Source of the DNA: Eunapius fragilis
Taxonomy: Eukaryota; Porifera; Demospongiae; Spongillida; Spongillidae
NCBI GenBank assembly: GCA_963681505.1
Contig: OY811980.1
Span: 8,205,955 to 8,269,954 of the forward strand
Reading direction: 5' to 3'
DNA length: 64,000 bases
Under the pieces are notes generated by a model. That model was not told the origin of the DNA, did not search any database, and saw nothing but the letters and a program-made list of their open reading frames with translations. Numbering within the stretch: position 1 is the first letter of the stretch; each line of letters begins with the position of its first letter. The position numbers and the translations under genes were made by a program. Shown piece after piece: positions 10,551-23,330 of the stretch.

Positions 10551-13500
10551 CTACAATTCCGTTTGTACTCCACAGAAGGAGGCCACAGGGATGAGCTGAA
10601 TGTGGTCTTTGGGTGGAGGTAATGTGGTATCACTTTGGAGAGGGAGGGCAGAGGGAAGGATGGGGAGAGAAGAGGAGGAGAGAGAATTGTTGTATGTAGG
10701 AGAGGAAGGGACAGGAGGAGGTGGAGGAGATGGAGGTGAGTGAAGTGGAAGGGAGGAGGGAGCTGTTGTATTTCCCACATCAATGACCACCTCTTTGACA
10801 TCACAAATGGATTCATAGACTCCATCATTATCTTCTACATGAATCCTTTCATAGTAGACATTTTCTGTCACGTTGATAGACTTAAGCTCAGTGTCATGAG
10901 TCATATCAGTGTAGTCGTGAGTCATATCAGTGTAGTCATCATCAAGTGATACCTTTTCTATTACTAGTTTTCCCTTTTGCTTTGATCTGTTGATTAATTT
11001 CATTATAACCACCAAAAATAATGTAGTATAAAGTAGTCTAACCTTAATATGAGAATAATAACTATTATGGAGACCACAAGAAGGACACTGAAGATGCCTC
11101 CAATTAATGCCCCAGCAAGTGGACCAATGATGGGCAGGGTGCTACCAGAAGCATCAGACTGAACTGTAGGTGTGCTTGATGGAACAGAACTGATGGGTCC
11201 TGTGGTGGAGTGTGTCACATCCTAACAGGCTACATACATTATACACACCAGTGTACATGTATGGTCCACTATACAGGGATATGCACCTAGCAGATAATGG
11301 AGATGAGGTCACCAATGCACTGGGCCCCAGACCTTTACTGGTCAGACCTCTGACCGTGATAAAGTAGGTTGCCATAGCATCCAGTGAGGTTCCCATAACG
11401 TATGTGACATTGGTCATTATTTCCAGCTGTTTATCTCCAACTACTGGTCCATACGCAATGATGTAATCCACAAACCATACATACATACATAACATTATAT
11501 AAGCACCAGTGCACATGAATGGTCCACTACACTACAGCTATGTGGCTGATGTATGGTCCACTACACTACAGCTATGTGGCTGATGTATGGTCCACTACAC
11601 TACAGCTATGTGGCTGATGTATGGTCCACTACACTACAGCTATGTGGCTGATGTATGGTCCACTAATCTACAGCTATGTGGCTGATGTATGGTCCACTAC
11701 ACTACAGCTATGGGGCTGATGTATGGTCCACTACACTACAGCTATGGGGCTGATCTATGGTCCACTACACTACAGCTATGTGGCTGATGTATGGTCCACT
11801 ACACTACAGCTATGTGGCTGATGTATGGTCCACTACACTACAGCTATGTGGCTGATGTATGGTCCACTACACTACAGCTATGTGGCTGATGTATGGTCCA
11901 CTACACTACAGCTATGTGGCTGATGTATGGTCCACTACACTACAGCTATGTGGCTGATGTATGGTCCACTACACTACAGCTATGGGGCTGACGTATGGTC
12001 CACTACACTACAGCTATGTGGCTGATGTATGGTCCACTACACTACAGCTATGTGGCTGATGTATGGTCCACTACACTACAGCTATGGGGCTGACGTATGG
12101 TCCACTACACTACAGCTATGTGGCTGATGTATGGTCCACTACACTACAGCTATGGGGCTGATGTATGGTCCACTACACTACAGCTATGTGGCTGATGTAT
12201 GGTCCACTACACTACAGCTATGTGGCTGATGTATGGTCCACTACACTACAGCTATGGGGCTGACGTATGGTCCACTACACTACAGCTATGGGGCTGATGT
12301 ATGGTCCACTACACTACAGCTATATGGCTGATGTATGGTCCACTACACTACAGCTATGGGGCTGATGTATGGTCCACTACACTACAGCTATGGGGCTGAT
12401 GTATGGCCCACTACACTACAGCTATATGGCTGATGTATGGTCCACTACACTACAGCTATGGGGCTGATGTATGGTCCACTACACTACAGCTATGGGGCTG
12501 ATGTATGGCCCACTACACTACAGCTATGGGGCTGATGTATGGTCCACTACACTACAGCTATGGGGCTGATGTATGGCCCACTACACTACAGCTATGGGGC
12601 TGATGTATGGTCCACTACACTACAGCTATGGGGCTGATGTATGGTCCACTACACTACAGCTATGGGGCTGACGTATGGTCCACTACACTACAGCTATGTG
12701 GCTGATGTATGGTCCACTACACTACAGCTATGTGGCTGATGTATGGTCCACTACACTACAGCTATGTGGCTGATGTATGGTCCACTACACTACAGCTATG
12801 GGGCTGATGTATGGTCCACTACACTACAGCTATGTGGCTGATGTATGGTCCACTACACTACAGCTATGTGGCTGATGTATGGTCCACTACACTACAGCTA
12901 TGTGGCTGATGTATGGTCCACTACACTACAGCTATGTGGCTGATGTATGGTCCACTACACTACAGCTATGTGGCTGATGTATGGTCCACTACACTACAGC
13001 TATGTGGCTGATGTATGGTCCACTACACTACAGCTATAGGGCTGATGTATGGTCCACTACACTACAGCTATGGGGCTGATGTATGGTCCACTACACTACA
13101 GCTATGTGGCTGATGTATGGTCCACTACACTACAGCTATGGGGCTGATGTATGGTCCACTACACTACAGCTATGGGGCTGATGTATGGTCCACTACACTA
13201 CAGCTATGTGGCTGATGTATGGTCCACTACACTACAGCTATGTGGCTGATGTATGGTCCACTACACTACAGCTATGTGGCTGATGTATGGTCCACTACAC
13301 TACAGCTATGGGGCTGATGTATGGTCCACTACACTACAGCTATGTGGCTGATGTATGGTCCACTACACTACAGCTATGTGGCTGATGTATGGCCCACTAC
13401 ACTACAGCTATGTGGCTGATGTATGGTCCACTACACTACAGCTATGTGGCTGATGTATGGTCCACTACACTACAGCTATGGGGCTGATGTATGGTCCACT

Positions 13501-16500
13501 ACACTACAGCTATGTGGCTGATGTATGGACCACTACACTACAGCTATGTGGCTGATGTATGGTCCACTACACTACAGCTATGTGGCTGATGTATGGTCCA
13601 CTACACTACAGCTATGTGGCTGATGTATGGTCCACTACACTACAGCTATGGGGCTGATGTATGGTCCACTACACTACAGCTATGGGGCTGATGTATGGTC
13701 CACTACACTACAGCTATGGGGCTGATGTATGGTCCACTACACTACAGCTATGGGGCTGATGTATGGTCCACTACACTACAGCTATGTGGCTGATGTATGG
13801 TCCACTACACTACAGCTATGGGGCTGATGTATGGTCCACTACACTACAGCTATGTGGCTGATGTATGGTCCACTACACTACAGCTATGGGGCTGATGTAT
13901 GGTCCACTACACTACAGCTATGTGGCTGATGTATGGTCCACTACACTACAGCTATGTGGCTGATGTATGGTCCACTACACTACAGCTATGGGGCTGATGT
14001 ATGGTCCACTACACTACAGCTATGTGGCTGATGTATGGTCCACTACACTACAGCTATTTGGCTGATGTATGGTCCACTACACTTCAGCTATGGGGCTGAT
14101 GTATGGTCCACTACACTACAGCTATGGGGCTGACGTATGGTCCACTACACTACAGCTATGTGGCTGATGTATGGTCCACTACACTACAGCTATGGGGCTG
14201 ATGTATGGTCCACTACACTACAGCTATGTGGCTGATGTATGGTCCACTACACTACAGCTATGTGGCTGATGTATGGTCCACTACACTACAGCTATGGGGC
14301 TGACGTATGGTCCACTACACTACAGCTATGGGGCTGATGTATGGTCCACTACACTACAGCTATGGGGCTGATGTATGGTCCACTACACTACAGCTATGTG
14401 GCTGATTTATGGTCCACTACACTACAGCTATGTGGCTGATGTATGGTCCACTACACTACAGCTATGGGGCTGATGTATGGTTCACTACACTACAGCTATG
14501 GGGCTGATGTATGGTCCACTACACTACAGCTATGGGGCTGATGTATGGTCCACTACACTACAGCTATGGGGCTGATGTATGGTCCACTACACTACAGCTA
14601 TGTGGCTGACGTATGGTCCACTACACTACAGCTATGGGGCTGATGTATGGTCCACTACACTACAGCTATGTAGCTGACGTATGGTCCACTACACTACAGC
14701 TATGTGGCTGATGTATGGTCCACTACACTACAGCTATGTGGCTGATGTATGGTCCACTACACTACAGCTATGTGGCTGATGTATGGTCCACTACACTACA
14801 GCTATGGGGCTGATGTATGGTCCACTACACTACAGCTATGTGGCTGATGTATGGTCCATTACACTACAGCTATGTGGCTGATGTATGGTCCACTACACTA
14901 CAGCTATGGGGCTGATGTATGGTCCACTACACTACAGCTATGTAGCTGACGTATCATCCACTACACTACAGCTATGGGGCTGGTGTATGGTCCACTACTC
15001 TACAGCTATGGGGCTGATGTATGGTCCACTACACTACAGCTATGTGGCTGATGTATGGTCCACTACACTACAGCTATGTAGCTGACGTATGGTCCACTAC
15101 ACTACAGCTATGTGGCTGATGTATGGTCCACTACACTACAGCTACGGGGCTGATGTATGGTCCACTACACTACAGCTATGTAGCTGACGTATCGTCCACT
15201 ACACTACAGCTATGTGGCTGATGTATGGTCCACTACACTACAGCTATGTGGCTGATGTATGGTCCACTACACTACAGCTATGTGGCTGATGTATGGTCCA
15301 CTACACTACAGCTATGGGGCTGATGTATGGTCCACTACACTACAGCTATGTGGCTGATGTATGGTCCACTACTCTACAGCTATGTGGCTGACGTATGGTC
15401 CACTACTCTACAGCTATGGCTACTCATGGACCATGATGGTGAGAGTATGAGGGAGTATGGACTACTCAGGTGTACCTGGAACAACTACTGTCCAAGTTAT
15501 CTGAGATGCAAGGTAAGTGCCCACAGCTATGACAGAGATGTTGTACTGAACCCCAACTTGAAGGTTGGTTAGGACATAAGAGGTAGAAGTGGTTGAACCA
15601 CCACTTGTACTTGGGACTCCATTAGCCACATAGTAGATATCATATCTGCTCACTGGACCACCTGAGGTTGGTGCAGTCCAAGAGACACTGATAGTTGTGG
15701 GACCAGACTGCACAGCAGTGACACCAGTGGGTGGAGCAGGAGAACCTGTATAGAGGTACATGTCTATAGGTACAAGACACCCTTCATAGGCAGTACTTAC
15801 CTAATACACTGAGGGATGAGGTAGTGGATCTTGGATTGAGAGTAAACCCTGTAGCTCCACACACTGGTGAGCAGGTAGTGGTGACATTGCATGTGTACAT
15901 TCCAGATGCTCTCCCAGTCACAGTCAGGGTGTTGTTATAAGTAGATGTTGGTCGATCTGTCACTATCTGAGAGGAAGCATAGTTATCACCATTCACTGAA
16001 CTTCCATTGATGGTCCACTGCACAGTTGTAGGAGGAGAACTAGTGCTGGTGCAGGTCAACTGGAACACTGGTGGATCAACATTTGTAGGTGTCAACAGCT
16101 GAAATTGGACACCTCCTGTGATGTTAGGACCATCTGTGGGAGAGTCAACACTTCCATAACACATGTGATGTACTTTCCTCTCTACTTACAAGTGGCTGCT
16201 ACAAAGAGAGCGTAGCTAGTAGGGGCTGATGTAGCTATGCCTGATGATGCTGCTAGTGTGAGATCAGTGTACAGTCCAACACAGAGTGTGATGGTGGTAT
16301 TGATACAACATTGAACACCATGTGGGAAGTCATAAGGAGTTCCACGATACAGCTCTACTCCTTGTGACACATTTCGTTGACCCAACCCTCCAGGGGTGGT
16401 TACAGGGTCTGGTGTTGCTAGTGGAAACAGGGCTCCATTTGGTTGATACCACTGTCCACCTGTTATACCCTCACACACCAGAGGATACTGGAATGCTGTA

Positions 16501-18048
16501 CTATTTAGTGTGCTCACTCTTGGTGTAACTGCTGAGAGGGACACCAGGCTGTTGTTGGCAATCATTACAAACAGTGCATTCTGATTCCAGGTGATCCTAG
16601 GTTGACCTGTTTGGGTACAAATGACCATGTCTGATATAATATTAAATGCACCACCGTGTTACACTTCTTTGCATGCAGGAAAACGTGTTTCGACCTGTAA
16701 GGCAAGATGTCAACTGTCGAAAAAGGAAAAGAAATTACATTGTAAGTGCAGGTGTATATTGAATGGAATATCTTCTAGAAATGCATGTGGTTTCTGCGCT
16801 GTACATAAACATGATTGCAGCCACTCTGTACAATATATGTATAATCATTTGTAACACTATACGACTGTTAAATCATTTTTGGCTTACTTGATATAGTTGT
16901 AGCCAAAGCAACCTGAGATGGCATACAAGTGCCCACAGCTATGACAGAGATGTTGTACTGAACCCCAACTTGAAGGTTGGTTAGGACATAAGAGGTAGAA
17001 GTGGTTGAACCACCACTTGTACTTGGGACTCCATTAGCCACATAGTAGATATCATATCTGCTCACTGGACCACCTGAGGTTGGTGCAGTCCAAGAGACAT
17101 TGACAGATGTGGGACCAGACTGCACAGCAGTGACACCAGTGGGTGGGGCAGGAGGACCTGTATAGAGGTACGTGTCTATAGGTACAAGACACTCTTCATA
17201 GGCAGTACTTACCTGATACATTGAGGGATGAGGTAGTGGATCTTTGGCTTAGAATAGGCCCTGAATTACACACTTGTGGTGAACCAGTGCAGTTGATTAG
17301 GGGAGAGGTTATACTAGTAGTGGTGACAGTGCATGTGTACATCCCAGGTGCTTTCCCAGTCACAGTCAGGGTGTTGTTATAAGTAGATGTTGGTCGATCT
17401 GTCACTATCTGAGAGGAAGCATAGTTATCACCATTCACTGGACTTCCATTGATGGTCCACTGCACAGTTGTAGGAGGAGAACTAGTGCTGGTGCAGGTCA
17501 ACTGGAACACTGGTGGATCAACATTTGTAGGTGTCAACAGCTGAAACTGGACACCTCCTGTGATGTTAGGACCATCTGTGGGTGAGTCAACACTTCCATA
17601 ACACATGTGATGTACTTTCCTCTCTACTTACAAGTGGCTGCTACAGAGAGAGTATAGCCCATAGTGCCTGATGTAGCTATGCCTGATGATGCTGCTAGTG
17701 TGAGATCAGTGTACATTCCAACACAGAGTGTGATGGTGGTATTGGTACAACATTGAATACCATGTGGAAAGACAGAAGGAGTTCCACGATACAGCTCTAC
17801 TCCTCGTGACACATTTCGCTGACCCAACCCTCCAGGGGTGGTTACAGGGTCTGGTGTTGCTAGTGGAAACAGGGCTCCATTTGGTTGATACCACTGTCCA
17901 CCTGTTATACCCTCACACACCAGAGGTTTCTGGGATGCTGTACTATTCAGTGTGCTCACTCTTGGTGTAACTGCTGAGAGGGACACCAGGCTGTTGTTGG
18001 CAATCATTACAAACAGTGCATTCTGATTCCAGGTGATCCTAGGTTGAC
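10551..18048 (-). CDS. Ig/FN3 receptor with ITAM-like cytoplasmic tail (receptor D)
   Basis: Exons in transcript order: 18048-17632 (V-like domain, C...WYQPNG...C), 17575-17213 (Ig), 17157-16888 (FN3, PPAPPTGVTAVQSGPTSVNVSW); then the same three again at 16606-16190, 16133-15801 and 15745-15476. After a 3.9-kb satellite come about 11515-11287 (second half of another FN3), 11199-11043 (membrane helix IIGPLAGALIGGIFSVLLVVSIIVIILIL) and 10986-10551 (tail with stop). Extracellular exons are phase 1. The tail contains DYTDMTHDYTDM (two YxxM motifs), YERI-x8-YESI (ITAM spacing) and proline-rich runs (SPPPPPVPSSP). Such a protein would sit in the plasma membrane and could signal through SH2 proteins; this is inferred. 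A signal-peptide exon was not found, the join around 11287-11199 does not keep frame in my model, and the first half of the third FN3 is missing. Confidence 0.7.
11517..15420. repeat. 34-bp satellite array, ~115 copies
   Basis: The unit contains GGTCCACTACACTACAGCTA followed by TGTGGCTGATGTAT and repeats without spacers for about 3.9 kb. Units differ mainly at TGTGG/TGGGG and GATG/GACG. The variants occur in local runs, which suggests block-wise expansion. A stray half-unit lies at about 11262-11275. The array lies between the second FN3 exon and the half FN3 exon of receptor D. Confidence 0.95.
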
Positions 18049-18300
18049 CTGTTTGGGTACAAATAACCATGTCTGATATAATATTAAATGCACCACCGTG
18101 TTACACTTCTTTGCATGCAGGAAAACGTGTTTCGACCTGTAGGACAAGATGTCAACTGTCGAAAAAGGAAAAGAAATTACATTGTAAGTGCAGGTGTATA
18201 TTGAATGGAATATCTTCTAGAAATGCATGTGGTTTCTGCGCTATACATAAACATGATTGCAGCCACTCTGTACAATACATGTATAATCATTTGTAACACT
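15476..18300. repeat. Tandem duplication, period 1442 bp
   Basis: The exon triplet V-like/Ig/FN3 with its introns at 16888-18048 recurs at 15476-16606, with corresponding splice sites exactly 1442 bp apart in the first two exons. The 5' flanking sequence (ATGTCTGATATAATATTAAA and onward, about 230 bp) is also duplicated, at 16627-16860 and 18069-18300. The second copy carries a 30-bp deletion in the Ig exon. Intron identity is as high as exon identity, so the event is recent. Confidence 0.9.
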
Positions 18301-18840
18301 ATACGACTGTTAAATTATTTTTGGTGTCAGAATATTAATGTACAGTAACAGCTTACACATCATACCAGCACAAAATAATTACATTCACAAGCAACTGGGG
18401 GGAGGAGGCAAGGAGAACATTCGCTCTACTAGCCAAACGCCTAGCCTTTGGCTCCCCATTTCACAAAGTCAGTGTGATTATTGAGATGTATGGTAGATTG
18501 GACATCAGTTACATTACTCTGGTGAAAACCCTAGCAAGAGCCATACTGGCTAGGAATATTGACTTTAATTAAATAGTAATAATAACTTTATACAAGCTTA
18601 GTGGCATGTAGCTGTTAATAGTAGTTTTTATGTACATGTATTGTTGTTATTTAAATCAGCAACATGTTTAAAATTGTAGAAACATAGCATGAGCAGATGC
18701 TATCGATCCGCGCCGCTAGCCATGTTATGCATGCAGGTACCGTTGCCAAGAAAGCCGGCTACAACTTTTTTGTGAATGTATTTAATTTGTGCTGATATGT
18801 GAGTGTGTGAAAGTGCTCACGTGCGAGCCGCTACTACTAC
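18301..18840. other. Intergenic DNA upstream of receptor D
   Basis: No signal-peptide exon in a compatible frame could be identified for the minus-strand receptor. The sequence is AT-rich. The 5' end of the gene may have been lost or may be too short to recognise. Confidence 0.4.
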
Positions 18841-19109
18841 TATATATATGGGACAGTGTCCAGCAGAATTACCCTTCTGGCTAGTTTTTCAAGTTTTCAA
18901 ATTTTTTGATTTTCCTTGAACACCCATGAGTTTCTGTCAAATTTTCCTTATGCATCCTAAATCAGACTATCCATCACAAGGTTATTAGGCACTGAATTTA
19001 TAATTAGCCATACATTTCAATGCGAGCGTTACTTTACTTTTGCTTGCCCTGGAAATTTTGATAAAGTACCATAAGGGTGATATAGCTGGACACTGTCCCA
19101 TATATATAT
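18841..19109. mobile_element. MITE with TATATATATGGGACAGTGTC ends
   Basis: The left end TATATATATGGGACAGTGTC continues with CAGC. It is matched in inverse by GCTGGACACTGTCCCATATATATAT at the right end. The interior is about 220 bp and non-coding. Confidence 0.8.
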
Positions 19110-19114
19110 TGTAG

Positions 19115-19379
19115 TACCGTAAAGTACCACGAATAAGCTCCCCCCCTCTCCGCCCCCACCGAAAAAAAATGGCTCGTGTTTAAACGAGCGTATCTTCGTA
19201 ATGGTTAACGCTTCCGCGTACCTGTTTCCGCATTTCAGGAAAGGAATGGTACTCCAACAGGATTTTAAAGAACGGCACGCAGCTGCGTTCATGATTACGA
19301 AGATACGCTCGTTTAAACGCGAGACAATTTTTTTCGGTGGGGGCGGAGGGGGGGAGCTTATTCGTGGTACATTACGGTA
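19115..19379. mobile_element. MITE with ~85-bp terminal inverted repeats
   Basis: The left arm begins TACCGTAAAGTACCACGAAT, passes through CCGCCCCCACCG and ends in GAGCGTATCTTCGTAAT. The right arm is its inverse with a few mismatches, ending CATTACGGTA. GTAG flanks both sides. The long arms would fold into a near-perfect hairpin. It lies only 5 bp from the preceding MITE. Confidence 0.8.
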
Positions 19380-19930
19380 GTAGTATAGTAGGTACAGATC
19401 ATGCTTGTACATGTGTAATGGTCGGTATACAGCTACTTGCCAGCCAGTAATTCAATCTATGTATTTCAATTATCTGGACATGCAGATGCATTATGAATGT
19501 GTTAACGTATAGGGGCTGGTAATTAAAAGCCACACCAGTCCAGAGAGGACACACAGCCTATGAGATTAATTAGTGCCGGGAAAAGTGTCCCAGTTCAATT
19601 AGCACAATTTCCAAGATTTTTTTATTTCGTTACATGTACTTAAACTGCATGTTACTCATTTAAATGTAATATTTCCACACCTTTACATACAAAGATAAGC
19701 CGTAAGTCGTAACATTCATTTTTAAAAATGCTCATCACTTCAAATGTTAGAGGCTGAAGAAGGCAACTTCAGACCAGTCTCAATCAGACCACTGGTATGA
19801 GTGATATCATATTATTGTTTCAACATGTGCATTCTTAAGTGTGATAACCCAATGATGAAAGTGCATGCAATGTATTAATAGTGAAATAAAATGCTTGTTT
19901 ACTTATACACGTGCCTGTCACAAAGATGAC
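19380..19930. other. Intergenic DNA, no gene recognised
   Basis: AT-rich, without a convincing exon on either strand. Confidence 0.4.
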
Positions 19931-20990
19931 TGCATGGTTAGTTATACTTGTATAATAACAATCTTTCTTTTCTCAACAATAGGTACACAACGAGTGAATG
20001 TACAGTGGCCAAAACCAGTCAGAAGTGTCGAGGCTGTTGAGAAACTGTGCATTGTAAATTCATTTTGATGTATTCATTATATCTGTACCAAAATGATAAC
20101 AGTTTTGGTACAGATATAATTAAAACAAAAGAACAGATCATTTGCATATGGATTCAAAATATGATTTGCGTCTTTCTTTTTGCTGCGATAATATATACCA
20201 CTCGTCCAGGAATAGACAATCAATTTATTTTGTGGATACCCAATTTGCAGAACTCTTTCGATTCATTTAACCTTGTTACCCTGATTTAAAATACATGCAA
20301 ATGCACATGAACCGGACACGCGCATGCGCTGAACATCTATTTATATTTAAGCTAGCGGACCATGCAGGTGCACAGAATGCACTATGTATTGACGGCCAGT
20401 GTATGTGGTACAATTAAGGTTTTATATAGTAGTCTTACAATTGTCCGTGAACACATGCATAAATATACATAATGCATGCATGCGTGCATGCATAGGCGTA
20501 TTGTATAGATGATTTCCGCGAATTATTAAAAAGGGGCGAGCCCACCATTTTTGCCCTCCAATTACCACATTTTGCCCTCCAATTACAATATTCAAAGCTA
20601 ATTACCGTACGGTACAGCTACGGTACAGCTACGGTACAGCCAGCTAGCCCCCGCTTAATAATTCATCAAATTACACTGCACGGGGAAACGCATGCCGGCA
20701 TATCTAACCGGGGGGGGGGGGGGGGCGGGGGGAGGGGTGGGGGAGACCTGCGACACTTGCACTCCATGCAGTTATGTATACGTATAAGCTAAAAGGAGCG
20801 AGGCTCACTCCCGAACTGCATGCATACACGTGCCGCATGTATGTATTGGGAAGTGCGCTCACCGTTTGACGGCCCAGCTGCATATATTACGCTGAGAAAG
20901 CCGAACCACACCACAGAAACGTGCCGCGACATTTTAAATTAATTTCAAAACTGATAGCCGAATTCTTTTATACTACGTCATGTAGTTATT
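19931..20990. repeat. Dispersed ~0.9 kb repeat, copy 2, with a nested insertion
   Basis: This copy matches 8691-9560 on both sides of a block at about 20508-20690. The block is the short MITE also present at 3538-3700, here in the opposite orientation. The interruption falls between GGCGTATTGTATA and GCACGGGGAAACGCATG, which are near-contiguous in copy 1. Confidence 0.8.
20508..20690. mobile_element. Short MITE (copy 2), nested in a dispersed repeat
   Basis: It shares GGCGAGCCCACCATTTTTGC, the CTACGGTACAG repeats and an AATAATTCATC end with the element at 3538-3700, inverted. It is absent from the orthologous position of the other repeat copy (8691-9560), which gives direct evidence of insertion. 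Confidence 0.7.
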
Positions 20991-22401
20991 GATTCGCGCA
21001 TGCCCTTAATAATAGTCACATTGAGTGCAGATGGTAAGGGAGTAGGAGAAATTGGGGTTTTATACCTCATCATGAAGACATTTTTTTCCCCTATCAATTC
21101 ATAATAATACTGTATAAAACAATACATAAACAGTAATAAATGCACATTTATTATCACTATTATAATAACCTTAAAAATCAGTAGTATAAGGTGAAAAAAG
21201 TGTTCCTAGGATGGAGGCAGCATTGCCCCTTTGTACAGCCACTGAAAGACGTTGGAGCAGATAGCTGTAATAATTAATCCATCATCGCGCCAATGCTATG
21301 CAGAATAACACACATAATATAACTGATTCGCATGCGCAGATGCCTCACTCCACAACACCGCACCGCATTCAAGTTTTTTTGTCCGCCAACGAACCTTTCA
21401 TATTAATGTCGGCCGACATTTATAAGTATAAAGGCCTGGCTTTGGTCCTGCACTTGTCCGTAGGCGCTTGACCAGTGACTATGCGTATTAAGCCGCCATT
21501 CGACCAATTACTAGTATGCATCATCCATTCCATTCTATATTTGACTTCGCGTGAGGAGGCGGCATGCACGTGCCATGGAGGGGATGGGCCAGATGGCCGC
21601 TGGGATGCACATGCACTGCGAACAGCCGAATAGCGTGGTAACCATGGTTACCATAGTATTTGATATACATGTAATCAGGAACTACGGTAGTAGTTCCTAT
21701 ATAGGAATTAACCCGGGTCGTGAATAAAACGCGACAAGCGTATAACTCGCGTACCAAGAAACGATAGTTTAGCTCTTTGGGCATTTGTTCCTATCGAACC
21801 AGAAGGCAAGGACGGTCATTTAAATGGTTTGTTCCAGTCTTCTCGTTAGAGAATGTTTTTCTTTACTTGTGTACTTGATTGTTGACGTCAGAGGATGCAC
21901 CGCTGCGTGAAAGTGGGTCTAAGAACGACGCACTTGTTCCGAGCGAATGTTACTTGTACACACACACACACACACACACACTCACATAACATATGGCCTC
22001 GTGTGGTGTGGGGGGGGGAGGGGTCATCCAGGGAAGGTCAGCTGCCATATTTCTGGAGTCCCATTCCATTACAGAACGTCTCTAGATGTCCCCATACTGT
22101 TACAGGGCGATTGTGACGGTCACTGTCCCCATACTGTTACAGGGCGACTGTCCCCATTCTGTTACAGAACGACTCTGTCCTGTTACTGGACGTAGCACAT
22201 CTAGTAACAGAATGATGACTCCAAAAAACATGGCTGGGTGAGTGGTGTGGTGGAGTGAAGAGTGGTGTGATGGAGTGAGGAGTGGTGTGGTGGAGGAGTT
22301 GTGTGGAGGAGTGAGGTGTGGTGGATGAGTGAGGAGTGGTGGATGAGTGAGGTATGGTGGAGGAGTGTGGTGTGGTGGGTGAGCATCTCTTTCCCTTTCA
22401 G
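20991..22401. other. Region with no recognised exons
   Basis: This region holds a CA microsatellite at 21958-21982, a short series of CCATACTGTTACAGGGCGA repeats at 22085-22185 and GGAGTGAGGAGTGGTG repeats at 22245-22385. The preceding exons of the phosphatase gene at 22402 would be expected here or further left, but none could be recognised. Confidence 0.45.
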
Positions 22402-22680
22402 ACAGGTCAGAGGCATATGGTACACCACTTTCAGTACCACGGATGGCCTGAACAGGGAGTACCAGTCTCTGGGCATGGCTTCATCCACTTCATCCAGGAG
22501 GTCAGGAACTTCTATGGCTCCCTCAACGTTACCTCCCCCGTGGTGGTACATTGCAGGTGAGCCACGCCCCTTAGCATGACCACACCCACTGTACATGCCA
22601 ATGACGTGCGCACACACACACACATACACACACACACACACACATACACACACACACGCACGCACATGCGCACACACACA

Positions 22681-22734
<54 letters not shown>

Positions 22735-23330
22735 GAGCTGGACGCACAGGAGTCTTTATAGCCATGCATATTATTCTGGAGAGGATGTTAGTGGAGGGAC
22801 GTGTGGATGTCTTCCAAACAGTCAAGTCACTCAGGATACAGCGTCCCGCAATGGTTCAGACGGTGGACCAGTACGCCTTCTGTTATGACATAGCTATCAA
22901 CTTTGTTGAGTCTTCCGGCTTGCTTAAACAGCCACCACCCACAGAACCACGTGCCCGTGGCAACTCAAGTGCCAGTGAGTTAAGGAAGAAGAACCCCTCC
23001 AGGAGCAGCATCCTTGTCCCCCGGGGGGAGACCTACACGAGACGCAGCTCTGTCCGATTGGCTCCCAGTACCAGCCAATTGCATAATGTGGAGGACCCAC
23101 CCCCCATCACCCCCACACTTGATGTCACCAGTCCCCTCTTGGACACCACACCTTCTCACGCCTCCAGGCTTAGTGCTGTTCCAGAAGTTGTGGTTATCGG
23201 TGAAGATGGATCAAGGCAGAGTTCTGTACCAGATATGGGTGTTAGCGGTGCGGACACATCCATGCTTCTCTCACCCCCTAACACCCTCACCTTGACACTA
23301 GACCTTAGCTCTAATTCAAGCGAGGCATAG
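22402..23330 (+). CDS. Receptor-type protein tyrosine phosphatase, C-terminal D2-like domain (5' part not found)
   Basis: Exon 22402-22556 follows CTTTCAG and ends CATTGCAG|GTGAGC. Exon 22730-23330 begins T|AATGGAGCTGG and runs to a stop. Joined, they give [12 protein letters not shown]...[15 protein letters not shown]...[30 protein letters not shown]. That is the WPD-loop, P-loop (C-x5-R) and Q-loop part of a classical PTP. The loop reads WPE rather than WPD, as in membrane-distal D2 domains of RPTP-alpha or LAR type, which have little activity. A 135-residue serine-rich tail follows. The serine codon of HCS is split by the intron, which holds a CA microsatellite. No transmembrane or D1 exon is visible upstream. 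The gene may be truncated, or its 5' exons may be unrecognised. Confidence 0.75.

Noticed and set aside
16621-16854. Plus-strand frame conserved in both 1442-bp copies (also 18069-18296)
   Set aside because: The conservation comes from the recent duplication of the whole block. The frame has no domain and lies antisense to the receptor's intron or flank.
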